The notes under the pieces were generated by a model, which saw only the letters and a program-made list of their open reading frames with translations, had not been told where the DNA came from and did not search any database. The translations under genes and the position numbers were made by a program. This document shows positions 1 to 5,917 of a DNA stretch of 8,048 nt, piece after piece; position 1 is the first letter of the stretch; every line of letters starts with the position of its first letter. This DNA is from Crocinitomicaceae bacterium (lineage in GTDB: Bacteria > Bacteroidota > Bacteroidia > Flavobacteriales_D > Crocinitomicaceae), in the NCBI GenBank assembly GCA_015662935.1, contig DQTF01000238.1, forward strand, positions 1-8,048. The letters are read 5' to 3'.

Positions 1-763
1 CAACTATCTCGTTTCTGAATGCTTTTCCAATTTGTGCAATACCAAAAGGGATTTTCATTCTTCCAGACTTCTGCACGTTTAGGAAGTTGACAAAAATACC
101 TTGAGCCGTTTCTGGGCGCAAGTAAATTTTTGCAGATTCTCCAGAAACAGAACCTAATTCTGTGGAGAACATGAGGTTAAACTGACGTACTTCTGTCCAA
201 TTTTTAGAACCTGATACTGGACAAGCAATTCCTAAATCCATGATGAGGTTATAAACCCCTTCCAAATCTTCATTGGTCAATGTTTCTTTCATCCTTGCTT
301 CAATCTCATCAATTTTAGCTTGATTTCGAAGCACATTTGGATTTGTTCTTAAGAATTCTTCTTTGTTGAAGTCATCCCCAAAACGTTTCAACCCCTTAGC
401 AACATCTTTATTGATTTTAGCACGGTATTTCTCAATATGATCTTCAATCAGAACATCAGCGCGGTATCTTTTTTTAGAATCCTTATTGTCTATCAATGGG
501 TCGTTAAATGCATCAACGTGACCGGAAGCTTTCCATACTGAAGGGTGCATGAAAATTGCTGCATCGATTCCAACAATATTCTCGTGCATTTGCACCATTG
601 ATTTCCACCAATATTGTTTGATGTTATTTTTTAATTCAGAACCTAACTGACCGTAGTCATAAGTTGCGGATAATCCATCGTATATCTCTGAGGAAGGAAA
701 TACAAATCCATACTCTTTTGCATGTGATATGATGTCCTTCAGGTTGTCTTCTTTTTGTGCCAT
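1..763 (-). CDS. glyQS: Glycine--tRNA ligase, N-terminal half (partial)
   Basis: Class II aminoacyl-tRNA synthetase of the single-chain homodimeric (eukaryote-like) type; it charges tRNA-Gly with glycine in the cytoplasm. 254 residues are visible from the ATG at 763-761 and the frame is still open at base 1, so the C-terminal part, including motif 3 and the anticodon-binding domain, lies outside the window. Recognisable family stretches are KEYGFVFPSSEIYDGL (residues 16-31), DYGQLGSELKNN near 36-47 (motif 1 area), the conserved SGHVDAFNDPLID block around 80-92, LRPETAQG at 215-222, and motif 2 FRNEI at 249-253, right at the edge. The start is chosen because the protein begins MAQKED followed at once by conserved sequence, as in Bacteroidota homologues. 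A -7 type box ends only four bases before the ATG, suggesting a leaderless or almost leaderless mRNA. Identification is firm; only the gene symbol varies (glyS or glyQS). Confidence 0.96.
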   Translation of the reverse strand, partial: MAQKEDNLKDIISHAKEYGFVFPSSEIYDGLSATYDYGQLGSELKNNIKQYWWKSMVQMHENIVGIDAAIFMHPSVWKASGHVDAFNDPLIDNKDSKKRYRADVLIEDHIEKYRAKINKDVAKGLKRFGDDFNKEEFLRTNPNVLRNQAKIDEIEARMKETLTNEDLEGVYNLIMDLGIACPVSGSKNWTEVRQFNLMFSTELGSVSGESAKIYLRPETAQGIFVNFLNVQKSGRMKIPFGIAQIGKAFRNEIV

Positions 764-767
764 GTCG

Positions 768-775
768 CAAAAGTA
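768..775 (-). promoter_or_regulatory. Predicted -7 box of glyQS promoter
   Basis: On the minus strand this reads TACTTTTG, a perfect match to the Bacteroidota -7 element TAnnTTTG. Its last base is separated from the glyQS ATG by only CGAC, so if the G is taken as -4 the transcript would begin one base before the start codon. No clear -33 TTG is visible at the usual distance. The motif is short and AT-rich, so a chance match is possible; the position directly upstream of the gene supports it. Confidence 0.5.
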
Positions 776-798
776 AGAATTTCTTTATTTATGGGGCA

Positions 799-845
799 TT
801 TTTTTATTCACGGGGTGACTATAAGTCACCCCGTGAATAAAAAAA
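799..845. repeat. Perfect 22-bp inverted repeat with 3-nt loop
   Basis: Arms 799-820 and 824-845 are exact reverse complements around the loop ATA. The plus strand reads seven T, then ATTCACGGGGTGACT, ATA, AGTCACCCCGTGAAT, then A's. The T tract is therefore on the 5' side and the A tract on the 3' side on both strands, the opposite of an intrinsic terminator, which needs T's after the stem. The GC-rich core stands out in AT-rich DNA. It covers roughly -35 to -81 relative to the predicted glyQS start, so it could be an operator, a dispersed palindromic repeat, or a structure that acts in read-through RNA. Which of these applies cannot be told from one copy. Confidence 0.9.
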
Positions 846-853
846 ACTTCACA

Positions 854-887
854 AAAAAGGTCTTTGAGTTTAATCAAAGACCTTTTT
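854..887 (-). terminator. Intrinsic terminator of the persulfide dioxygenase gene
   Basis: Arms 854-867 and 874-887 pair perfectly over 14 bp around a six-base loop (868-873). The core GGTCTTTGA/TCAAAGACC is followed on the minus strand by six T's (complement of 853-858). It lies 20 bases beyond the stop codon of the minus-strand gene ending at 907, the expected place. The plus strand also has a T tract (883-887), so it could work in both directions, but no plus-strand gene enters from the left. Confidence 0.85.
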
Positions 888-906
888 ATTAAGATATTAA
901 TATGTT

Positions 907-2310
907 TTACAACATTGTTGTTGGGCAAGCGTATTCTGACATGTTAAATGCAGGAACATTTTTCATCGCCCCAAATCCTCCAGCAACATCAATTAAGTTA
1001 TGAATTCCATTTGCTTTTGCAATTGAATTAAAAATCACAGAACGGTAACCTCCAGCACAATGGACATAATATGTTTTGTCTTTGTCCATCTCTGCAATTG
1101 TTTTGTTGATTGTATCTAATGGTTGGTTAATTGCGTCAATAACTCTTTCTGAGTAATATTCAGACTCTTTTCTGACATCTAAAATGTTAACTCCAGATAA
1201 GTTTGCTAACTCTTCAGGAGTTACTTGGTCAATTGAAGCTAGTTTATTTCCCGTTTCAGACCATGCAGTTATAGCATTTGGTAAAATCCCTAAAGAATTA
1301 TCATAGCCAATTCTTGACAAACGAGTTACAGCCTCTTCTTCTTTTCCAAAATCAGTAACAAGAACAATTTTTTGGTTGATATCTTCAATTAATGCACCTA
1401 CCCAAGGAGCAAAACCTCCAGCTAATCCAATAAAAATAGAACCTGGTATATGTGCTTTTACAAATTCCGTTTGATGACGGGTATCTAATATTAATGCACC
1501 ATCAGCAACCAATGATTTAAATTCATCAACTGATAATTCTTTTGTTCCTCTTGCGACTACGTCATCAATTTCCATGTTAATGCCTTTGTTCATTCCTGCA
1601 TTTTTTGGGAAATATTGAGGAGGTGCAACGAGTCCTGTAAGAACCTCTTTCACAAATTCATCTTCAGTCATATCAGCACGTAATGCGTAATTCACTTCTT
1701 TTTGATGACCTAAAGTGTCGTAAGTTTCTTTACTCATGTTTTTTCCACAAGCAGAACCTGCACCATGATTTGGATAAACAATAATATCGTCAGGCAAAGG
1801 CATAATGACGTTTCGCAACGTGTTGAATAGGTGCTTTGCCAAATCTTCTTCAGTTAATTCTCCTTGTTTAATTGCTAAATCAGGACGACCAACATCACCA
1901 ATGAATAAAGCATCACCTGAGAATAAACATTGCTCTTTTCCATTTTCATCTCTCAACAATAAGGAACTAGACTCCATTGTGTGACCAGGAGTGTGTAGCA
2001 TTTCTAAAGTAATATCTCCAACATTGAAGATTTCACCATGAGAACCATTGTATAATTCATATTCTGCAGTAGCCCCCGGACCGTAAACAATTGTTGCTCC
2101 TGTTTTCTTCGCTAAATCAACATGGCCAGAAACGAAGTCTGCATGAAAATGTGTTAAGAAAATGTACTTAATTTTTGCATTGTCATTGTCAGCTCTTTCT
2201 GTGTAAGGAGCAGTTTCTCTTAAAGGGTCAATAATAACAGCCTCTCCGTTTGACTCAATGTAATAAGCCATCTCAGCAAGACAACTTGTAAATATTTGTT
2301 CTATTTTCAT
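907..2310 (-). CDS. CstB-like persulfide dioxygenase-rhodanese fusion
   Basis: 467-residue cytoplasmic enzyme. Residues 1 to about 235 form a metallo-beta-lactamase fold of the ETHE1/persulfide dioxygenase type: THFHADFVSGH (H54, H56, D58), TPGHTMES (H110), SGDALFIGDVGRPDL (D133) and PNHGAGSACG (H182). By family analogy H54, H110 and D133 hold the single Fe(II) that oxidises glutathione- or other low-molecular-weight persulfides to sulfite. Residues about 258-350 are a rhodanese fold with D/F/G where the catalytic Cys loop should be (VTDFGKEEE), so probably inactive. Residues about 365-460 are a second rhodanese with an intact loop HCAGGYRS, nucleophile C418. This order (dioxygenase, pseudo-rhodanese, active rhodanese) is that of staphylococcal CstB and fits sulfide/persulfide detoxification with thiosulfate formation. 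No sulfide:quinone reductase, transporter or cst-type regulator is adjacent. The gene stands alone with its own promoter, a CRP/FNR-like site and a terminator. The function of the fusion is inferred from the family, not shown here. Confidence 0.92.
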   Translation of the reverse strand: MKIEQIFTSCLAEMAYYIESNGEAVIIDPLRETAPYTERADNDNAKIKYIFLTHFHADFVSGHVDLAKKTGATIVYGPGATAEYELYNGSHGEIFNVGDITLEMLHTPGHTMESSSLLLRDENGKEQCLFSGDALFIGDVGRPDLAIKQGELTEEDLAKHLFNTLRNVIMPLPDDIIVYPNHGAGSACGKNMSKETYDTLGHQKEVNYALRADMTEDEFVKEVLTGLVAPPQYFPKNAGMNKGINMEIDDVVARGTKELSVDEFKSLVADGALILDTRHQTEFVKAHIPGSIFIGLAGGFAPWVGALIEDINQKIVLVTDFGKEEEAVTRLSRIGYDNSLGILPNAITAWSETGNKLASIDQVTPEELANLSGVNILDVRKESEYYSERVIDAINQPLDTINKTIAEMDKDKTYYVHCAGGYRSVIFNSIAKANGIHNLIDVAGGFGAMKNVPAFNMSEYACPTTML

Positions 2311-2335
2311 AATTCTGATGTTTTAATTGATGATG

Positions 2336-2343
2336 CAAATTTG
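2336..2343 (-). promoter_or_regulatory. Predicted -7 box of persulfide dioxygenase promoter
   Basis: CAAATTTG on the minus strand matches TAnnTTTG at all fixed positions except the first (C for T). Taking its last G as -4 puts the transcript start near 2332 and gives a leader of about 21 bases. No good -33 element is seen at the right distance, which would fit an activator-dependent promoter using the palindrome at 2365-2380. Confidence 0.45.
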
Positions 2344-2364
2344 AGGATAATTCTCAAGTTAAAA

Positions 2365-2380
2365 TGTGACATAGGTCACC
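2365..2380. promoter_or_regulatory. CRP/FNR-family-like operator
   Basis: TGTGACATAGGTCACC matches the classic CRP-type consensus TGTGA-N6-TCACA at nine of ten fixed positions; the core is the exact inverted repeat GTGAC-N4-GTCAC, flanked by A's on the left. It sits in the 76-base gap between the yihA stop and the dioxygenase start, centred about 41 bases upstream of the predicted dioxygenase transcription start, the position expected for a class II activator. Which CRP/FNR family protein binds is unknown; no regulator gene is in the window. Confidence 0.6.
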
Positions 2381-2386
2381 TTGATG

Positions 2387-2989
2387 TTATTTAGCTATTG
2401 CATTATTGATGTTCTCAATGTAGTTCAATATTTTTTCACGACCAAACTTACTAGTTGCTGAACTGGTAAAAACTGGAGGTAATTCTGCCCATGTTTTCAA
2501 CATTTCCTTTTTGTATTTCGCTAAGTTTTTTTGCAATGCAGTGCTCGATAACTTATCAATTTTTGTAAACACCATGGAGAAAGGAATTTGTTTTTGTCCA
2601 CACCAGTTCATAAACTCTAAGTCTATTTTTTGAGGTTCTAAACGAGAATCAATCAGAACAAAAACGTTGACCAACTCTTCTCTTTTGGTTAAAAATTCTG
2701 AAATAAACTTTTCCCAACTTGCACGAGATGTTTTGGATACTTTAGCATACCCATAACCCGGCAAATCGACGATGTACCATTCATCGTTAATGATAAAGTG
2801 ATTGATCAATTGTGTCTTTCCTGGTCTGCCTGAGGTTTTTGCCAATTTTTTATGGTCGGTAATCATGTTGATTAATGACGACTTTCCTACGTTCGATCTT
2901 CCGATAAATGCGTACTCAGGTTTTCCATCTTTTGGACAAAGATCAATGTCCGTATTAGAAATAACGAATTCTGCTTGTTTGATTTTCAC
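2387..2989 (-). CDS. yihA: Ribosome biogenesis GTPase YihA/YsxC (EngB)
   Basis: 200-residue TRAFAC-class GTPase that acts in late assembly of the large ribosomal subunit; the length is normal for the family. All G motifs are visible: G1/P-loop GRSNVGKS (residues 30-37), the G2 region SGRPGKTQ (53-60, T59), G3 DLPGYG (75-80), G4 TKID (142-145) and a G5-like SSATS (176-180). GRSNVGKSSLIN and the PGKTQ..N block are diagnostic for YihA/YsxC rather than Era or EngA. The start at 2989 gives MKIKQAEFVISNTD, a typical short N-terminus. A perfect -7 box lies 15 bases upstream, so a leader of about 12 bases is predicted. The gene points the same way as the downstream dioxygenase gene, but a separate promoter lies between them. 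I see no strong terminator after it, so some read-through is possible. Confidence 0.96.
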   Translation of the reverse strand: MKIKQAEFVISNTDIDLCPKDGKPEYAFIGRSNVGKSSLINMITDHKKLAKTSGRPGKTQLINHFIINDEWYIVDLPGYGYAKVSKTSRASWEKFISEFLTKREELVNVFVLIDSRLEPQKIDLEFMNWCGQKQIPFSMVFTKIDKLSSTALQKNLAKYKKEMLKTWAELPPVFTSSATSKFGREKILNYIENINNAIAK

Positions 2990-3004
2990 TTTTTTTACTT
3001 TCTA

Positions 3005-3012
3005 CAAAGATA
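3005..3012 (-). promoter_or_regulatory. Predicted -7 box of yihA promoter
   Basis: TATCTTTG on the minus strand is a perfect TAnnTTTG match, 15 bases before the yihA ATG; the predicted start of transcription is near 3001. A matching -33 TTG is not evident. It is one half of a divergent promoter region shared with the lipoprotein gene on the other strand. Confidence 0.6.
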
Positions 3013-3064
3013 AGCTTTCGCAATCATTTAACATTAATTATTTTTCCCAAAGCTACTTTTACCG

Positions 3065-3072
3065 TATATTTG
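3065..3072 (+). promoter_or_regulatory. Predicted -7 box of lipoprotein promoter
   Basis: TATATTTG is a perfect TAnnTTTG match, 20 bases before the ATG at 3093, giving a predicted leader of about 17 bases. The -33 region is only T-rich (around 3041-3045). The two divergent -7 boxes are 52 bases apart, so the -33 regions of the two promoters nearly meet and a single regulator could affect both. Confidence 0.55.
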
Positions 3073-3092
3073 GCTTTTCAAAGCAGTACATT

Positions 3093-3596
3093 ATGAAAAA
3101 GTTTTTATACATCGCATTTGCCTCTACCGTTTTATTCTCTTGTCAATCTTCAGAAGAAGAATTGGAGGTTGAAAATCCAATCGCAGAGGTTCCGGAAGAA
3201 GAAGTTATTGCATTGCCAAATAAAGTGGCAACAATGGAGGTTGACGGAATGGCCTGTGTAATGGCTTGTGGAGGTTCTATTAAAAAAGCTTTGAGAAAAA
3301 CGAAGGGTGTATCCAATATTGAGTTTGATTTTGAAACAGGTCGTGAAACAAATGTTGTAACGGTTTCATACAACAGTGATATTGTTACTTTAGATGAAAT
3401 GAAGGAAATTGTTTCAAAAATTAATAATCAGCAGTTTACCGTTGGTGAAACGAGTTCAAAAGACATACACCAAAACACTTCAACCAAAACAAGTGGTACT
3501 TGTCCTCATGTTGAGAGAACAAAAATTGAAGCAACAAGTTCTGCTTTTGAGATGCCTAATTTATTGAATATCCTTTCAGGATTACTACCGAATTAA
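3093..3596 (+). CDS. Lipoprotein with heavy-metal-associated (HMA) domain
   Basis: 167 residues. The N-terminus is a lipoprotein signal: KK, a hydrophobic stretch, then LFSC with the lipidated Cys at 17. The residues after it, QSSEEEELE-like, form an acidic patch of the kind that directs Bacteroidota lipoproteins to the outer membrane surface. Residues about 45-118 resemble an HMA (copper-chaperone type) ferredoxin-like domain: MEVDGMACVMACGGSIKKAL, then GVSNIEFDFETG and a VTVSY strand. The metal loop is C55-V-M-A-C59, with three residues between cysteines instead of the usual two. A further Cys-Pro-His (C137-H139) sits in the low-complexity C-terminal tail. The ATG at 3093 is chosen because it starts the signal peptide and follows a good -7 box; the frame is open further upstream but those codons overlap yihA and the promoter. 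Metal binding is inferred; copper or zinc handling or sensing at the cell surface is possible. Confidence 0.85.
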   Translation: MKKFLYIAFASTVLFSCQSSEEELEVENPIAEVPEEEVIALPNKVATMEVDGMACVMACGGSIKKALRKTKGVSNIEFDFETGRETNVVTVSYNSDIVTLDEMKEIVSKINNQQFTVGETSSKDIHQNTSTKTSGTCPHVERTKIEATSSAFEMPNLLNILSGLLPN

Positions 3597-3611
3597 GCCC
3601 CTTCTGCTTTT

Positions 3612-4373
3612 ATGAAATTGCATTACAGAGAGATGGGAGAAGGTCGCCCATTGATTATTCTACACGGTTTATTTGGTTTTTCTGACAACTGGCAAACACA
3701 CGGCAAAAAACTAGCAGAATACTTTCATGTTATTCTCGTTGATTTAAGAAATCACGGTCATTCTGACTGGTCGGATGAAATCACGTATCAACTAATGGCG
3801 GATGATGTTTTTGAATTGTGCCAAGAATTGAAACTTGATGAGGTACATTTAATTGGGCACTCAATGGGTGGAAAGGTTGCGATGCAGTTTGCACAAGATC
3901 ATGAAGAGTTGCTTGAGAAATTGGTCATCGTTGATATTGGATTTAAAGAATACCCGATGCATCATGAACACATTCTCGCTGGAATTCATGCCGTTGATTT
4001 ACCGAACATCACTGCTCGGCGACAAGCTGAAGAGCAAATGAGTGAGTTCATCGATAATATGGGCATCAAGCAATTTTTATTAAAGAATTTGTACTGGAAA
4101 GAGAAAGGGAAGTTGGCTTGGAGAATGAATGTGGATGTCTTAGAAAGAGATATGCCTAATATTCTAGCAGCAATTCCTTTGGATGAAGTTTCAGTACCGA
4201 CTTTATTTATCAGAGGAGCATTGTCGAATTATATTCTTGATGAAGATTTTGAAAGTATAGAGGAACGTTTTATCGATGTTGACATGAAAACGATAGAAGA
4301 TGCAGGTCACTGGGTGCATGCAGAACAAGCGGATGAGTTTTTGAATATGCTACTGGCATTTTGTTTGCGATAA
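3612..4373 (+). CDS. Alpha/beta hydrolase, YbfF-like esterase
   Basis: 253 residues, no signal peptide, so cytoplasmic. It is a compact alpha/beta hydrolase: LHGLFGFSDNW (oxyanion-side HG at 18-19), VDLRNHGHSDW (44-53), the nucleophile elbow GHSMGG with S84, VDIGFKEYP (107-115), and the late histidine in AGHWVHAEQ (H233). D108 lies 24 residues after the serine, the non-standard acid position reported for E. coli YbfF, so S84-D108-H233 is the likely triad. The family hydrolyses short acyl esters or thioesters in vitro; the natural substrate is not known. It begins 15 bases after the lipoprotein stop codon with no promoter-like box between, so the two are probably co-transcribed, although no functional link is obvious. 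No Shine-Dalgarno sequence is seen before the ATG. Confidence 0.88.
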   Translation: MKLHYREMGEGRPLIILHGLFGFSDNWQTHGKKLAEYFHVILVDLRNHGHSDWSDEITYQLMADDVFELCQELKLDEVHLIGHSMGGKVAMQFAQDHEELLEKLVIVDIGFKEYPMHHEHILAGIHAVDLPNITARRQAEEQMSEFIDNMGIKQFLLKNLYWKEKGKLAWRMNVDVLERDMPNILAAIPLDEVSVPTLFIRGALSNYILDEDFESIEERFIDVDMKTIEDAGHWVHAEQADEFLNMLLAFCLR

Positions 4374-4434
4374 TACTTCAAAATTTTCATGCACTCTTTT
4401 GTGTAACAAATAATCATTTGCATCGTTTTTGTAG

Positions 4435-4442
4435 TAGATTTG
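4435..4442 (+). promoter_or_regulatory. Predicted -7 box of VWA operon promoter
   Basis: TAGATTTG is a perfect TAnnTTTG match in the 72-base gap after the hydrolase gene. It ends three bases before the ATG at 4446; with the G as -4, transcription would start on the A of the ATG. This gives a leaderless prediction like that for glyQS, and argues that the in-frame TTG at 4440, which is part of the box, is not the start codon. Confidence 0.5.
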
Positions 4443-4445
4443 AAC

Positions 4446-5915
4446 ATGCGCATTCTCATATCAATTATTCTCGTCTTATTTTCATTCTTTGGAAATAGTC
4501 AAATAAAATTCAATACCATCAAGCATGATTTTGGTGATCTAGAACCTTATTCTTCTCGCTACGTCGATATTATTCTGGAGAATTATGGATCAAAAGAAGC
4601 TTGGGTGTTAAGCGTCAAGAAGCCGATGGAGGTTGCTTATATTATCTCCAAGCAAATTATACCCGTTGATAGCGCAACAGTTCTTCGTTTTCAAGTGAAC
4701 CCGAGAAAGAAAGGAAAATTCTCCTATGAAATCATGGTTTTCACCAGCAATCAAGATGAGGCAACCTCTATAAAATTAACGGGTAACTTACTTGATCTTC
4801 AACAAGATAACACTTCTTCTTTTACAGCTTGCCCTACATTCAACGATAGACCAGGAGGAAGAAATTCAAATGATTTTGATTTAACAGTGGTTACTATCGA
4901 TAAAGAAACAAAGGAAGAACTGAGTAATTCTACCGTAACATTAATTCAAGGAGGACAAGCTATTTGGGCAAAAGTCACTGACAGAAAAGGGAAGGTAAAA
5001 GAAGATGCTACTTTAGGATTGAGTTATTTCTATGCAACACACGAAGGTTATTATCCAGCAGAACTAGGTTCTTATGTTAACTTTAAACGCAATTTTATTG
5101 TGCTAGAATTGGAGAAGGATAAAACAGTTATTGAAGAACCTCCAGTTGCTGTGATTCCACCAATTGACACCACGACAATTGCCATCGCTGAGCCTCCAGT
5201 GATTATTGAAGAAGTGCCTGTACCAGAAGAAGAAATTGAAATCATCATTGAGGTAGAAACACATTTGGAAGAAGAACTAGAACCTTCTGAAGAAACAACA
5301 ATTACTGTAGATGCTCCTCCAAGTTTTACAGATTTAGACCGAGAAGATTTTAGCGAAGAATATTTTAACCCAATCAATGTCGTCTTTGTATTGGATGTAT
5401 CTTCTTCTATGAAGCAAGTCGATAAAATAGAGTTGATGAAATATTCTTTGATGCAATTAACGGATATGCTTCGACCTCAAGATAAATTTGCCATTGTGAC
5501 CTATGCAAATGACGCAAGGGTTTTATTAAAACCAACTTCAGGTGCTGCAAAAGAAGAAATCAAAGACGAAGTAAAAGCTTTAAAGGCCTTTGGCTATACA
5601 TCTGGAGGTTCAGGAATTAAGCTCGGATACAAAACAGCCAAGAGAGCGAAAATTTCAAATGGAACGAACCATGTCATTATCATAACAGACGGTGCTTTTA
5701 ACCGAAATTCAGATGATTATAAACGATACATCAAAAAATACCGCAGAAAAGGCATTACAATGTCCGTTGTTGGAGTGCGCAACAAAACGGTTGATGAGGA
5801 AGATATGAAAGAAGCGGCACAGCTGGGAGGTGGTCGCTATGTTCCGATTATGAAATTGTCTGATGCTCAGCATAATTTGAAGCAAGAAATTAGGTTGCAA
5901 TCGTATAAATTTTAG
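4446..5915 (+). CDS. Secreted VWA-domain protein with DUF1573-like N-terminus
   Basis: 489 residues from the ATG at 4446. Residues 1 to about 18 are a signal peptide (MRILISIILVLFSFFGNS), with no lipobox Cys. About 20-118 is an Ig-like domain of the DUF1573/ASPM-SPD2-Hydin kind (HDFGDLEPYSSRYVDIILEN, ending IKLTGN). About 142-222 has the look of a carboxypeptidase-regulatory or peptidoglycan-associated beta-sandwich (STVTLIQGGQAIWAKVTDRKGK, then YYPAEL). About 228-295 is a low-complexity Pro/Glu/Ile/Val-rich linker. About 310-485 is a von Willebrand A domain with an intact MIDAS metal site: DVSSS (317-321), T385 in GYTSGG and D415 in ITDG. The protein is therefore expected to be exported and to bind a divalent cation and a protein or surface partner; the partner is unknown. 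The next gene starts 2 bases after its stop, implying an operon. No secretion-sorting domain is seen at the C-terminus. The VWA call is firm, the middle domain tentative. Confidence 0.87.
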   Translation: MRILISIILVLFSFFGNSQIKFNTIKHDFGDLEPYSSRYVDIILENYGSKEAWVLSVKKPMEVAYIISKQIIPVDSATVLRFQVNPRKKGKFSYEIMVFTSNQDEATSIKLTGNLLDLQQDNTSSFTACPTFNDRPGGRNSNDFDLTVVTIDKETKEELSNSTVTLIQGGQAIWAKVTDRKGKVKEDATLGLSYFYATHEGYYPAELGSYVNFKRNFIVLELEKDKTVIEEPPVAVIPPIDTTTIAIAEPPVIIEEVPVPEEEIEIIIEVETHLEEELEPSEETTITVDAPPSFTDLDREDFSEEYFNPINVVFVLDVSSSMKQVDKIELMKYSLMQLTDMLRPQDKFAIVTYANDARVLLKPTSGAAKEEIKDEVKALKAFGYTSGGSGIKLGYKTAKRAKISNGTNHVIIITDGAFNRNSDDYKRYIKKYRRKGITMSVVGVRNKTVDEEDMKEAAQLGGGRYVPIMKLSDAQHNLKQEIRLQSYKF

Positions 5916-5917
5916 CA

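Noticed and set aside
799..845. Reading the 22-bp palindrome as an intrinsic terminator
   Set aside because: On both strands the T tract precedes and the A tract follows the stem, so the RNA would lack the 3' U run that such terminators need.
2341..2357. Short inverted repeat TTGAG-N7-CTCAA between the operator and the -7 box
   Set aside because: The arms are only 5 bp, with no T tract that would make it a yihA terminator; it is within chance expectation in AT-rich DNA.
2802..3092. Open frame extending the lipoprotein gene upstream to 2802 on the plus strand
   Set aside because: The extension runs antisense through the conserved yihA coding sequence and would bury the lipoprotein signal peptide; the ATG at 3093 follows a good -7 box and begins a clear signal.
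4440..4445. TTG at 4440 as start codon of the VWA gene
   Set aside because: It lies inside the TAGATTTG promoter-like box, and the ATG two codons later begins the signal peptide.
4374..4445. Possible terminator after the YbfF-like gene
   Set aside because: Only a 4-bp GCAC/GTGT-type pairing can be drawn (around 4391-4404), without a proper stem followed by T's.
5072..5377. Minus-strand open frame rich in Ser/Thr/Ile opposite the VWA linker
   Set aside because: It is the antisense shadow of the Pro/Glu-rich coding linker; composition is explained by the sense strand and there is no promoter or homologue-like motif.
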